This document shows, piece after piece, positions 17,082-24,517 of a stretch of DNA of 33,156 nt (its first letter is position 1; every line of letters begins with the position of its first letter). Origin of the DNA: Pedosphaera sp. (GTDB taxonomy: Bacteria; Verrucomicrobiota; Verrucomicrobiia; Limisphaerales; AAA164-E04). The notes below the pieces were generated by a model. It was not told where the DNA came from, did no database searches, and worked only from the letters and a program-made list of their open reading frames with translations. Both the position numbers and the translations under genes were made by a program. The stretch lies in the NCBI GenBank assembly GCA_002686885.1, contig NYYT01000017.1:108827-141982 (forward strand), written 5' to 3'.

Positions 17082-19013
17082 TCAGCCACCCTTGCCTTGT
17101 TCGGAGGCTTCTTTGATGGCGAGAAGCTCTTCCCAGCGATGGTAAAGTGCGGTGACTTCCTGGCGGCGTGATTCCAATGCCTCGGTCATGGCCTGAGCTT
17201 CATGAGCTCGCTCGACATAAAACTGAGGGTCATTGAGTGTGTCCTCCAGAGATTGGATGCCCTCTTCAGCTTGCTGGATGTTGGCTTCCATGCCCTCCAA
17301 TTCCCGCTCTTCCATGTAGCCCAATTTGCGCGGTCGGGATCTCTTGGATTTTGTTTCAGGCATGCTGAGTTTCTCGGTTTTATCCGAGGTGCCTGCCACA
17401 TTACGAGAAGCCTTTCGTTGCAATCGGTTCTCGAGGTAGTAGGAGTAATTCCCGGGCTGACAGCGAATGCCTTCAGGTTCAAAGGCCACAATCTCATCAC
17501 AGATCCGATCTAGAAAAAAGCGGTCATGACTGACGACCAGTGCGCTACCATTATACCTCACAAGCGATTCCTCCAACATTCGCAGACTTGGGAGGTCGAG
17601 ATCATTGGTCGGCTCATCGAGGATCAGAAAGTTTCCGCCCCTCTTGAGTACCTTTGCCAGGAGCAGGCGAGCCCTCTCACCACCGGAGAGCTGGTCGATG
17701 GGCTCATTGGCTCGATGTTCTGGAAATTGAAAGCGTTTGAGATAAGCGCGGGCATTGATGGTTCGGTCACCAAAGCGAACCGTTTCATCTCCGTCGGCGA
17801 TGACCTCCAGAACCGTTCCAGTCCCTGAGAGTTGCAGGCGACTCTGGTCAATGTAGTTGAGAACGATTTTCTGTCCGATCCTTACCGAGCCTTCAGTAGG
17901 GGCGATTTCGCCCATACACAACTTGAGGAGGGAGGTCTTTCCGATTCCATTGGGTCCTACAATTCCGATACAGCGGCCGGGTGTGAGAGACAGGGTGAGC
18001 CCCCTGAATAACCACTTGGCATCGACTCCCTCTCCGACTTTCAAGCCGGCTCCCTTGAGCTCAACACCCAGATTGCCCATGGAGGGTGGGGGGGGAATCA
18101 GGATGTCCATTTCCTGTTCTTCCACGGGCGCCTCCAGATCCTTGGTCTCGTAAAAGGTTGCCAATCGGTGCCGCGACTTGGTGCGTCGTGCCCTGACTCC
18201 GGCTTTGACCCAGTCCAACTCGACTCGTAGAAACCGCTGACGCCTGCGCTCTCCCTGGTCGGCGATGGTCTGCCGGATCGCCTTGTTTTCGAGGTAAGAA
18301 CTGTAGTTTCCCTCGTGCAAATACGCTTTGCCTTGATCCAGTTCCACAACTCGGGATGCCAGGTGATCCAGAAAATAACGGTCGTGCGTGGTGAACATGA
18401 CCGCTCCCTTGAATTGTTTGAGCGTTTCCTCCAGCCAGCTGATGGCTTCGGTGTCGAGATGGTTGGTCGGTTCGTCCAGGAGCAGGAGGTCGGGTGCCGC
18501 GACCAGGGAGCGAGCCAGTGCGACTCGCCGTTTTTCCCCCCCGGACAGGGTGCTTACCGGACAATCCATGGGAGGAGCGGAGAGAAAGGAGGCGGCATTG
18601 GCGGCACTGGACTCAAGGTGCCAGCCATCTGCCAAATTGATTTTTTCCAATAGCGTTGCTTGATGCGCTTCGGTGCCTTGCCCGGATTCATATTCCCGGA
18701 TCCAGGCAAGGACATCGCTCGCACCCTCGAGGATGTTATCTCTTACCGAAAGGGTTTCATTCAATTCAAACGCCTGGGGGAGATAGCCCACACGAAGTCC
18801 TTTCCGGCGAGAACAATCACCCGAATCGGCCGACGATTCCTGTGCCAGGATTTTGAGTAAACTCGACTTTCCACAACCATTGCGCCCTACCAGGCCTATT
18901 TTTTCCCCCGATCGAATGGCGATCGATACTTTGTCCAGGAGGCAGAGATAATCATAGGAAAGCGACAATTCCGTCGCTGAAAGAAGCATGGTGTGAGTCG
19001 GCAATGCAGCCAT
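17082..19013 (-). CDS. ABC-F family ATPase (Uup-like)
   Basis: A soluble duplicated ABC ATPase of the ABC-F class, whose members act on ribosomes (translation rescue or factor roles) rather than in transport. The 643-residue product has Walker A GRNGCGKS (43-50), LSGGEKRRVALARSL and LLLDEPTNHLD in the first half, a linker arm rich in Arg/Lys (about 235-285), then GPNGIGKTS, LSGGERARLLLAKVL and LILDEPTNDLD in the second half. The C-terminal 100 residues (KSKRSRPRKLGYMEERELEGME onward in two pieces) form the coiled-coil domain seen in Uup. There are no membrane segments. A run of eight G on the plus strand (18088-18095) encodes a four-proline stretch. ATG 19013 or 18989 could start translation; 18989 fits family N termini slightly better. 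Confidence 0.92.
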   Translation of the reverse strand: MAALPTHTMLLSATELSLSYDYLCLLDKVSIAIRSGEKIGLVGRNGCGKSSLLKILAQESSADSGDCSRRKGLRVGYLPQAFELNETLSVRDNILEGASDVLAWIREYESGQGTEAHQATLLEKINLADGWHLESSAANAASFLSAPPMDCPVSTLSGGEKRRVALARSLVAAPDLLLLDEPTNHLDTEAISWLEETLKQFKGAVMFTTHDRYFLDHLASRVVELDQGKAYLHEGNYSSYLENKAIRQTIADQGERRRQRFLRVELDWVKAGVRARRTKSRHRLATFYETKDLEAPVEEQEMDILIPPPPSMGNLGVELKGAGLKVGEGVDAKWLFRGLTLSLTPGRCIGIVGPNGIGKTSLLKLCMGEIAPTEGSVRIGQKIVLNYIDQSRLQLSGTGTVLEVIADGDETVRFGDRTINARAYLKRFQFPEHRANEPIDQLSGGERARLLLAKVLKRGGNFLILDEPTNDLDLPSLRMLEESLVRYNGSALVVSHDRFFLDRICDEIVAFEPEGIRCQPGNYSYYLENRLQRKASRNVAGTSDKTEKLSMPETKSKRSRPRKLGYMEERELEGMEANIQQAEEGIQSLEDTLNDPQFYVERAHEAQAMTEALESRRQEVTALYHRWEELLAIKEASEQGKGG

Positions 19014-19197
19014 GAGGTCATCAAAGGATATCTCAAGCAGGGTTCACAAGCCTAATTCAAGGCGCGTGCGCATGCCTTTGCCTGTAAAGGAAGATGATTG
19101 TTTGTCACCCAATCCGTCTTCAGGCATGGATGAGGTCTTGATTCCATCGAACCGAAGTTGGCAAGCCCTCTCTCTATCAGGCCCCGCGCTCAGTGCC

Positions 19198-19965
19198 TCA
19201 AGTGGCTGGTTGATCTTCGCGAATGGCTCGACACGCGTTCCTGGCAGCCTCCAGGAGAAATAGGCTGTCGGCTCCGGTGACCAGAAGCTGGCAACCTTTC
19301 TTTCTGTAAGGTGCCACTGCTTTCGCATCGATGCCAAAATAGCCCACTGGCATCTTGTGGGCATGGCAAGTTTCAATGACGTGATCGATGGCCTGCGTGA
19401 CCTCCGGGTGATCCACCTGTCCCATTCGATCCATGCTGGCCGCAAGATCGTAAGGCCCCAGGAGAATGGCGTCCATGCCCGGGCATTCCAGGGTGGTTTC
19501 AAGAGCTTGAACCGCATCGATGTGTTCGACCTGAAGGATCACCGAAATCCGTTCATTGGCATGTTGCAGGTAGTCTGTGAATTGAGCGCCATAGCCGTGA
19601 GCCCGTCCAATGCCAACGCCCCGCTGGCCCATGGGAGCGTAACGGGCCTGACGAATCACTCTTGCTGCATGGGAGCTTGAGTTTACCTGTGGAGCAATAA
19701 TGCCGCTGGCTCCCAGATCCAGCACGCGCTTGATGGATGCTTCTTCGGCGACAGGTACTCGTACGATGCAGGGAATACGATGGCCAACAGCTTGCAAAAT
19801 TTGAGTCAGATGCCCCAAGTCAAGAGCTCCATGTTCGGCGTCAATGAACAGCCAATCGTAGCCCGCCTCGGAGAGAATCTCCGCGACTGCCGGACTGGGT
19901 AAGGAGACAATGCTTCCATAAAGGGTTTCACCCTTTCGAAGCTGAGGGCGGATGGAGGGTATCAT
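19198..19965 (-). CDS. HpcH/HpaI family aldolase
   Basis: A class II, metal-dependent pyruvate aldolase family member that cleaves 2-keto-(3-deoxy)-4-hydroxy acids to pyruvate and an aldehyde, in the cytoplasm. The 255-residue length is standard. Signature segments are AEILSEAGYDWLFIDAEHGALD (split here as AEILSEAG, FIDAEHGALD with the catalytic His), CIVRVPVAEE, LDLGASGIIAPQVNSS with RYAPMGQRGVG following, VILQVEHIDAVQ supplying the metal Glu, and ILLGPYDLAASM. The order matches 2-keto-3-deoxy-L-rhamnonate and 2,4-dihydroxyhept-2-enedioate aldolases, which cannot be separated by eye. It is divergent from the sulfatase gene, with 105 bases between the two starts. There is no Shine-Dalgarno. 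Confidence 0.92.
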   Translation of the reverse strand: MIPSIRPQLRKGETLYGSIVSLPSPAVAEILSEAGYDWLFIDAEHGALDLGHLTQILQAVGHRIPCIVRVPVAEEASIKRVLDLGASGIIAPQVNSSSHAARVIRQARYAPMGQRGVGIGRAHGYGAQFTDYLQHANERISVILQVEHIDAVQALETTLECPGMDAILLGPYDLAASMDRMGQVDHPEVTQAIDHVIETCHAHKMPVGYFGIDAKAVAPYRKKGCQLLVTGADSLFLLEAARNACRAIREDQPAT

Positions 19966-19971
19966 TCAAGA

Positions 19972-20001
19972 AACATAGACGGGGTTCCTATCTTGCCGCA
20001 A
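19972..20001 (-). promoter_or_regulatory. Possible promoter of the aldolase gene
   Basis: On the minus strand, TTGCGG (20001-19996) and TATGTT (19977-19972) are 18 bases apart. The -10 ends six bases before the ATG at 19965, so the transcript would be leaderless or nearly so. Matches to consensus are only moderate. Confidence 0.3.
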
Positions 20002-20035
20002 GCCATGCATTGCTGGTCAGGAGGCAGGAATCTGG

Positions 20036-20064
20036 TTGGAAGCAAGAGTCGGCTGTGGTTCAAT
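20036..20064 (+). promoter_or_regulatory. Possible promoter of the sulfatase gene
   Basis: TTGGAA (20036-20041) and TTCAAT (20059-20064) are 17 bases apart. The -10 ends six bases before the ATG at 20071, again implying a leaderless message. Two other ATGs (20063, 20067) occur just before it, but only 20071 is in frame with the signal peptide and sulfatase domain. Confidence 0.3.
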
Positions 20065-20070
20065 GAATGC

Positions 20071-21453
20071 ATGAAGCCCAGCCGCCTGTCTGCAGTATGG
20101 ATATCTCTATGTGCTCTGTTGGTCATGCCCTTGGGGGCCTCCCAAGTGAGGGGAGCCTCCTCCCAACAGCCCAACATCGTGTTGATCATTTCGGACGATC
20201 AGGCGTGGACTGATTATGGATTCATGGGACATGAGTTGATCCGGACTCCCCATCTGGATCAGCTGGCTGCGACAAGCGTCCTCTTTGATCGAGGCTATGT
20301 ACCTACGGCTCTTTGTCGGCCATCCTTGATGACCCTGGCCACTGGACATTATGCCCATCGCCATGGAGTCACAGGGAACGATCCATCTCCCAAATACGCC
20401 AAGCAAGGATCGGCTCTCTATCAGGAAAGGCGGGCCCAATTGATTGGTTACCTTGATCGCTTTGAAAGCCTGCCTCAGCGTCTCCAGCAGCTGGGTTACC
20501 TGACCCATCAAAGCGGCAAGTGGTGGGAAGGCTCTTATGCGGATGGTGGATTCACCCATGGCATGACGCGAGGGTTTCCGCAACCGGGTGGCCGGCATGG
20601 GGACGATGGGCTGAAAATCGGTCGAGAAGGGCTCCAACCCATTGAGGCCTTCGTGGATCACGCAATGGAAGAGGAAAAGCCTTTCTTCCTTTGGTACGCT
20701 CCCTTTCTCCCTCACACGCCTCACCAACCTCCTGAAAGGCTTCTGGCTCATTATCGAGATCGAGTGGATTCCATTCATCTTGCTCGATATTACGCCATGT
20801 GCGAATGGTTTGACGAAACCTGCGGACAGATGATGCAGATGATCGGTGACAAGGGTTTGGAGAACAATACCCTGGTGGTTTACGTGACAGACAATGGCTG
20901 GACCCAGCACCCTGAGCGCAAAGGCTATGATCTGAAGTCCAAGCAGAGTCCCTACGAGGCAGGGGTGAGGACCCCGATCATGTTCCGATGGCCGGGTCAT
21001 CTCAAGCCTTCTCACCGATCTGATTTGGTCAGTAGCATCGATATCTTCCCAACGTTGTTGGCTGCAGCCGGAGGCGAGCTACCAGGGGATCTTCCCGGCT
21101 TGGATTTGATGCCTTCCTTGAAAAGTGGTCATCCTCTTGCCAGAAAACAAATCTTTGGAGAAGGGTTTGCTCATGACATTGCAGATATCGAAAACCCAGA
21201 AGCCTCCTTGCTTTATCGTTGGACCATTCGGGATGAATGGAAACTGCTGCTCACGTATGATGGGGAGGTCAATCGTTATCAAAGTACGCATCCGCGGGCC
21301 GAGAAAGGACCACAACTCTTTCATCTGCGTGTCGATCCTCATGAAAAGCGCAATGTCGCCGATCTGTATCCCGATCAGCTGCAGACAATGGTTGAGAGTC
21401 TGACCCAATGGTATCCTGTCATGGAAAGACAAACCCTGACACGCACTCGTTGA
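20071..21453 (+). CDS. Exported sulfatase with atypical active-site motifs
   Basis: A 460-residue sulfatase of the formylglycine-dependent family, exported by a Sec signal peptide (about 1-28). It would remove sulfate esters from a glycan or small molecule in the periplasm or outside. Metal-binding NIVLIISDD (Asp42, Asp43) and VTDNGW are present. The modification motif reads C82-RPSL instead of the usual C-x-P-S-R, though the later TG of the signature (ATGHY) is kept. The motif usually written GKWHLG reads GKWWEG (about 149-154), losing the histidine. I recall similar patterns in other PVC sulfatases, so this looks like a distinct subfamily rather than decay. It is followed 91 bases later by the cupin gene and is probably cotranscribed. 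Confidence 0.88.
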   Translation: MKPSRLSAVWISLCALLVMPLGASQVRGASSQQPNIVLIISDDQAWTDYGFMGHELIRTPHLDQLAATSVLFDRGYVPTALCRPSLMTLATGHYAHRHGVTGNDPSPKYAKQGSALYQERRAQLIGYLDRFESLPQRLQQLGYLTHQSGKWWEGSYADGGFTHGMTRGFPQPGGRHGDDGLKIGREGLQPIEAFVDHAMEEEKPFFLWYAPFLPHTPHQPPERLLAHYRDRVDSIHLARYYAMCEWFDETCGQMMQMIGDKGLENNTLVVYVTDNGWTQHPERKGYDLKSKQSPYEAGVRTPIMFRWPGHLKPSHRSDLVSSIDIFPTLLAAAGGELPGDLPGLDLMPSLKSGHPLARKQIFGEGFAHDIADIENPEASLLYRWTIRDEWKLLLTYDGEVNRYQSTHPRAEKGPQLFHLRVDPHEKRNVADLYPDQLQTMVESLTQWYPVMERQTLTRTR

Positions 21454-21544
21454 GATAGTTGAGGGCCACCATGGGAAGCAGGCTTTTTGTCGTAGACGCT
21501 CTGAAGAGGTCGGGCCGGTTTCGCGAGACAATCCAAGCATACCT

Positions 21545-22804
21545 ATGAACGCTTTCAACAATCTTCAAGCGGTGGATTCCGGAGTTCAGTCTCTTGTCGA
21601 AGGGGCTCTCCAGGAAACAGGAGGGTTGCTTCGGTTGGCTCCCTGCTGGGTGCCTCGGTTTCATCTGCAACCAGGGTTGCGCCTGAAGCTGCATCCAGAT
21701 GATGTCTATGCCTTCGGGGCCCATCGCGGAGGGATTGACGAGCGCTGGTTTTCTTCGACAACCGAGGCAGCCAATGAGGGGCGAGTCCATGATGAGGGTT
21801 TGAGCTATGTGGTCTTTCACGGAAAGCGATTCACTCTGCGGCAGGCGGTTTCAGAGTGTGGGGCCGCGCTGGTGGGGGAGCGTCTATGGGAAACCTATGG
21901 GCGTTGGCCGGTCTACTCCAAATTGTTCGACAACATGGGGCCCATACCCCACCACATGCATCAGAATGAAGAGCAAGCTGCTTTGGTGGGGCAGGAGTGT
22001 AAGCCAGAAAGCTATTATTTCCCACCCCAACACAACCACGTAGGAAACCATTTTCCTTACACCTTTTTTGGGTTGGAGCCGGGGACCACCAAGGATCAGG
22101 TGCGGAAATGTCTGTCGGACTGGAACAAGGGAGACAACGGTATTCTGGATCTTTCCAAGGCCTACCGGCTCAAACCTGGCACCGGCTGGTTGGTCGGTCC
22201 CTGCATTCTTCATGCCCCTGGCTCGCTCTGCACTTATGAGCCCCAATGGGGAAGTGATGTCTATGGCATGTATCAGAATCTTGTGGAGGGCCGTTTCATA
22301 CCCTGGAATCTGCTGGTCAAGGACATGCCTCAGGAGAAGCACCAGGATCTCGATTACATTGTCGAACAATTGGATTGGGATGCCAACCTCGACCCCTCAT
22401 TCAAGGACAACCATTATCTGGAACCCATCCCGGTTGCTGATACCTCTTCGGAGGGTTATCTGGATCGATGGATCGTTTATGGCAAGATTCGTTCCAAACA
22501 ATATTTCACTGCCAAGGAATTGACCGTGGATCCGGGCGTCCGATGCAGGATTACCGACCAAGGCGCTTACGGGTTGGTCTGCACCCAAGGGCAGGGGACC
22601 ATCAATGGTCAGCCTCTGAACAGTCCCAAAATGATCCGTTTTCAGGAGCTCACCGAGGACGAGTATTTCTGCGCTGAGCAAGGGGCTAAGCAAGGGGTGG
22701 TATTCGTCAACACCAGTTCGACCGAACCCCTGGTATGTCTTCGCTATTTTGGCCCCGAAGCTCACCCTGAGGCTCCGCAAATAGGTGCCTATCAACAGCT
22801 CTAA
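21545..22804 (+). CDS. Cupin protein resembling class I phosphomannose isomerase
   Basis: A 419-residue protein that I place in the cupin superfamily without a firm function. PIPHHMHQNEE (about 134-144), KPESYYF (153-159), PQHNHVGNHF (161-170) and PYTFFGLEPGTT (171-182) give a His/Glu set resembling the metal site of class I mannose-6-phosphate isomerases, and GWLVGPCILHAPGS (214-227) resembles the second conserved His strand. A further cupin-like barrel seems to occupy about 315-410. There is no signal peptide, so it is cytoplasmic. Placement after a sulfatase suggests sugar isomerisation or epimerisation following desulfation, but that is inference. Alternatives are D-lyxose-ketol-isomerase-like proteins or a non-enzymatic sugar-binding cupin. 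Confidence 0.75.
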   Translation: MNAFNNLQAVDSGVQSLVEGALQETGGLLRLAPCWVPRFHLQPGLRLKLHPDDVYAFGAHRGGIDERWFSSTTEAANEGRVHDEGLSYVVFHGKRFTLRQAVSECGAALVGERLWETYGRWPVYSKLFDNMGPIPHHMHQNEEQAALVGQECKPESYYFPPQHNHVGNHFPYTFFGLEPGTTKDQVRKCLSDWNKGDNGILDLSKAYRLKPGTGWLVGPCILHAPGSLCTYEPQWGSDVYGMYQNLVEGRFIPWNLLVKDMPQEKHQDLDYIVEQLDWDANLDPSFKDNHYLEPIPVADTSSEGYLDRWIVYGKIRSKQYFTAKELTVDPGVRCRITDQGAYGLVCTQGQGTINGQPLNSPKMIRFQELTEDEYFCAEQGAKQGVVFVNTSSTEPLVCLRYFGPEAHPEAPQIGAYQQL

Positions 22805-22860
22805 GCGACAGGTTCCTCCGGAGTGGCCAGCTTATGCGACGAGGTGCTGCGCCAGGCAGA

Positions 22861-22914
22861 TGAGGTCTCATTCAACTCTCGAACGGTTTGTGAAAACCGT
22901 AACCTTAGACCTCA
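22861..22914. terminator. Nested inverted repeat between convergent genes
   Basis: Outer arms TGAGGTCT (22861-22868) and AGACCTCA (22907-22914) enclose an inner perfect hairpin ACGGTTT-GTGA-AAACCGT (22883-22900), whose loop is of the GNRA type on the plus strand. It lies between the ends of the cupin gene and the tandem DUF1080 gene and overlaps the latter's stop codon. The position suits a two-way terminator, but neither strand has a following U-run, so classical intrinsic termination is not supported. Confidence 0.35.
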
Positions 22915-24270
22915 CTTCTTAGCTTGTCTTAACCGCTTGATGCGGAGATTTCGGTAGTGCACCTCATCCTGGTGATCCTGCAGTAGGACGTGCCCCATGT
23001 GGCGGTAACCAAAATCCTTCACATTCTTGAATTTACTTCCTGCAACCGCTTCCAGCACGCGCTCACTGCCCAAGGTGTAATCGAGAACCATGATCCCGTT
23101 GAGCCAGTGCTCAACCTTCTGTCCCTGGACCAGGATGCGACTTTGATTGAAGGAGCCGACGGGCTGGAGTACCCGATTGCTTGCCGGAAAGACATCGTAG
23201 AAAGCCGCTGTCTGCCATTTGGGCCCCCTCAGTGCATCCGGATGCTTGGAATCATCGATGATCTGATACTCGTGCCCAATGGCCCCACCACGTTCTTCCA
23301 TGATGAAATACTTGACCCCGCTGTTGGCGCCTGGGGCGACTTTCCACTCCCACTGAAAATCAAATTGGCCAAACTTGGTCTTGGTGATGATGTCTCCGCC
23401 ACCTCCCTTGCTGATGTGTTTCAGGCAGTCGTTCTCAATGATCCAACCTTTGGAGGGGAAGGTATCTTTTTTGAAACCCCTCCACCTCATGGTGTTCTTA
23501 CCATTGAACAAGTTGACCCATCCAGCTTCTCTCCAAGCCTTGTTCAGCGTGTTGACCTTGCGATTGGTTGGCAAGACCTCGGGTTCGGGGAGGGCGCGAA
23601 TCTGGATCTTCTTGAACCATACTTCGTCCTGATGATGTTGAAAGACAATGTGGCCCTTCTTGTTTTTGGCAAACCGGTCATGGTCCGCAAATTTGCTCTT
23701 CGCAATCAATTGATCCACCCCGAAGCTATCCAGTGCGCAGGCAACGACTTTTTGCCCGTTGAGCCAGTGCTCGACATGGTTCCCTGATAGAACGATCCTG
23801 GACTGGTTGATCTTGCCGGCTGGATTCAGGGAAACACCTTTTGCATGAATCAGGTCATAGAGATCTGCGACGCTGTGAGGGGCACCCTCGTCCTGATTGC
23901 CGTCATGGGCACTGTCCAGAATCTGGTATTCAAGGCCGGTGTGCCAAGGCTGACTCCCATCTTCGCTCACTCGGTAAATCACGCCACTGTTGGCTCCTTG
24001 GGTGGCGATCCAATCGAAGACCAATTCGAAGCTTTGATATGTTTTTTTGGTGATGAGGTCTACCGGGGTTGCCTTTGGATTGGTGCGAAGGGTTCCATCG
24101 ATCACGTTCCAAGCCTCCGATGGGAAAAGATCCTTTTGATAGGCTCGGAAAGCATCAGTGGAATGGCCATCGAAAAGAGTTTCCCACTCTCCAGCCTTGA
24201 GGGTCGATGAGAAAAGGGCCAGCAGGAGGGTCAGGAAAGGCATGAGGAGCGAAAGTCGGTTCGGTTTCAT
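22912..24270 (-). CDS. Exported tandem DUF1080 (3-keto-glycoside hydrolase/lyase-like) protein
   Basis: A 452-residue exported protein with two DUF1080 domains. The family has a concanavalin-like fold, and some members cleave 3-keto-glycosides. A signal peptide (about 1-26, MKPNRLSLLMPFLTLLLALF) precedes copy 1 (about 28-230) and copy 2 (about 245-448). Both copies repeat the same landmarks in order: LFDGH/LFNGK, a DLITKK/DIITKT strand, GANSGV, EYQILDS/EYQIIDD, NQSRI, VEHWLNG and HQDEV. The frame opens at a TTG (24282), but ATG 24270 gives the proper signal peptide. It is the last gene of the minus-strand run starting at AroE and lies after a 247-base spacer, so it may have its own promoter. 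The substrate is unknown. Confidence 0.9.
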   Translation of the reverse strand: MKPNRLSLLMPFLTLLLALFSSTLKAGEWETLFDGHSTDAFRAYQKDLFPSEAWNVIDGTLRTNPKATPVDLITKKTYQSFELVFDWIATQGANSGVIYRVSEDGSQPWHTGLEYQILDSAHDGNQDEGAPHSVADLYDLIHAKGVSLNPAGKINQSRIVLSGNHVEHWLNGQKVVACALDSFGVDQLIAKSKFADHDRFAKNKKGHIVFQHHQDEVWFKKIQIRALPEPEVLPTNRKVNTLNKAWREAGWVNLFNGKNTMRWRGFKKDTFPSKGWIIENDCLKHISKGGGGDIITKTKFGQFDFQWEWKVAPGANSGVKYFIMEERGGAIGHEYQIIDDSKHPDALRGPKWQTAAFYDVFPASNRVLQPVGSFNQSRILVQGQKVEHWLNGIMVLDYTLGSERVLEAVAGSKFKNVKDFGYRHMGHVLLQDHQDEVHYRNLRIKRLRQAKK

Positions 24271-24330
24271 AAAGTTGTTCAATGGTTAAGTGGCGATGGG
24301 GGATACACTAAGAGTCGCGGTTTTGGGCTG

Positions 24331-24379
24331 CAACTCTTTAATGGCTTGCGAGTTGAGAGTTGAAAGGGTCGATTCGACC
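24331..24379. repeat. Cluster of short palindromes upstream of the DUF1080 gene
   Basis: The 247-base spacer 24271-24517 holds no gene. Within it I see CAACTCT (24331-24337) paired with AGAGTTG (24356-24362), a 7-base tandem repeat GAGTTGA (24350-24363), and the near-perfect palindrome GGTCGA-T-TCGACC (24367-24379). They lie 60-110 bases upstream of the DUF1080 start, where an operator would be expected. No convincing promoter was seen beside them. Confidence 0.35.
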
Positions 24380-24517
24380 ATCGCAAAACTAGCGGTTGCT
24401 GGATCCCTACCCCGAGCTTTCCCAAGGCAGGCGAGGACCTTTGGCGCGGAGCCTAAACCAATGAGATCACCTGGAAGTCAGTCTCACCGGGCCGATGGGT
24501 GGCTCGTGCCCAAAAGC

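Noticed and set aside
19014-19197. 184-base gap between the aldolase and ABC-F genes
   Set aside because: I looked for an RNA gene, terminator or promoter and saw only scattered partial promoter-like words without correct spacing.
20107-21015. 302-codon minus-strand open frame
   Set aside because: It lies wholly opposite the sulfatase gene, whose motifs are unmistakable; it is a shadow frame.
22990-23787. 265-codon plus-strand open frame
   Set aside because: It is antisense to the tandem DUF1080 gene, which has a signal peptide and conserved repeated motifs; the antisense product resembles nothing known.
24360-24390. Sequence resembling a tRNA T-loop (GGTCGATTCGACC)
   Set aside because: No acceptor stem, D arm or anticodon arm can be folded around it; it is treated as a palindrome instead.
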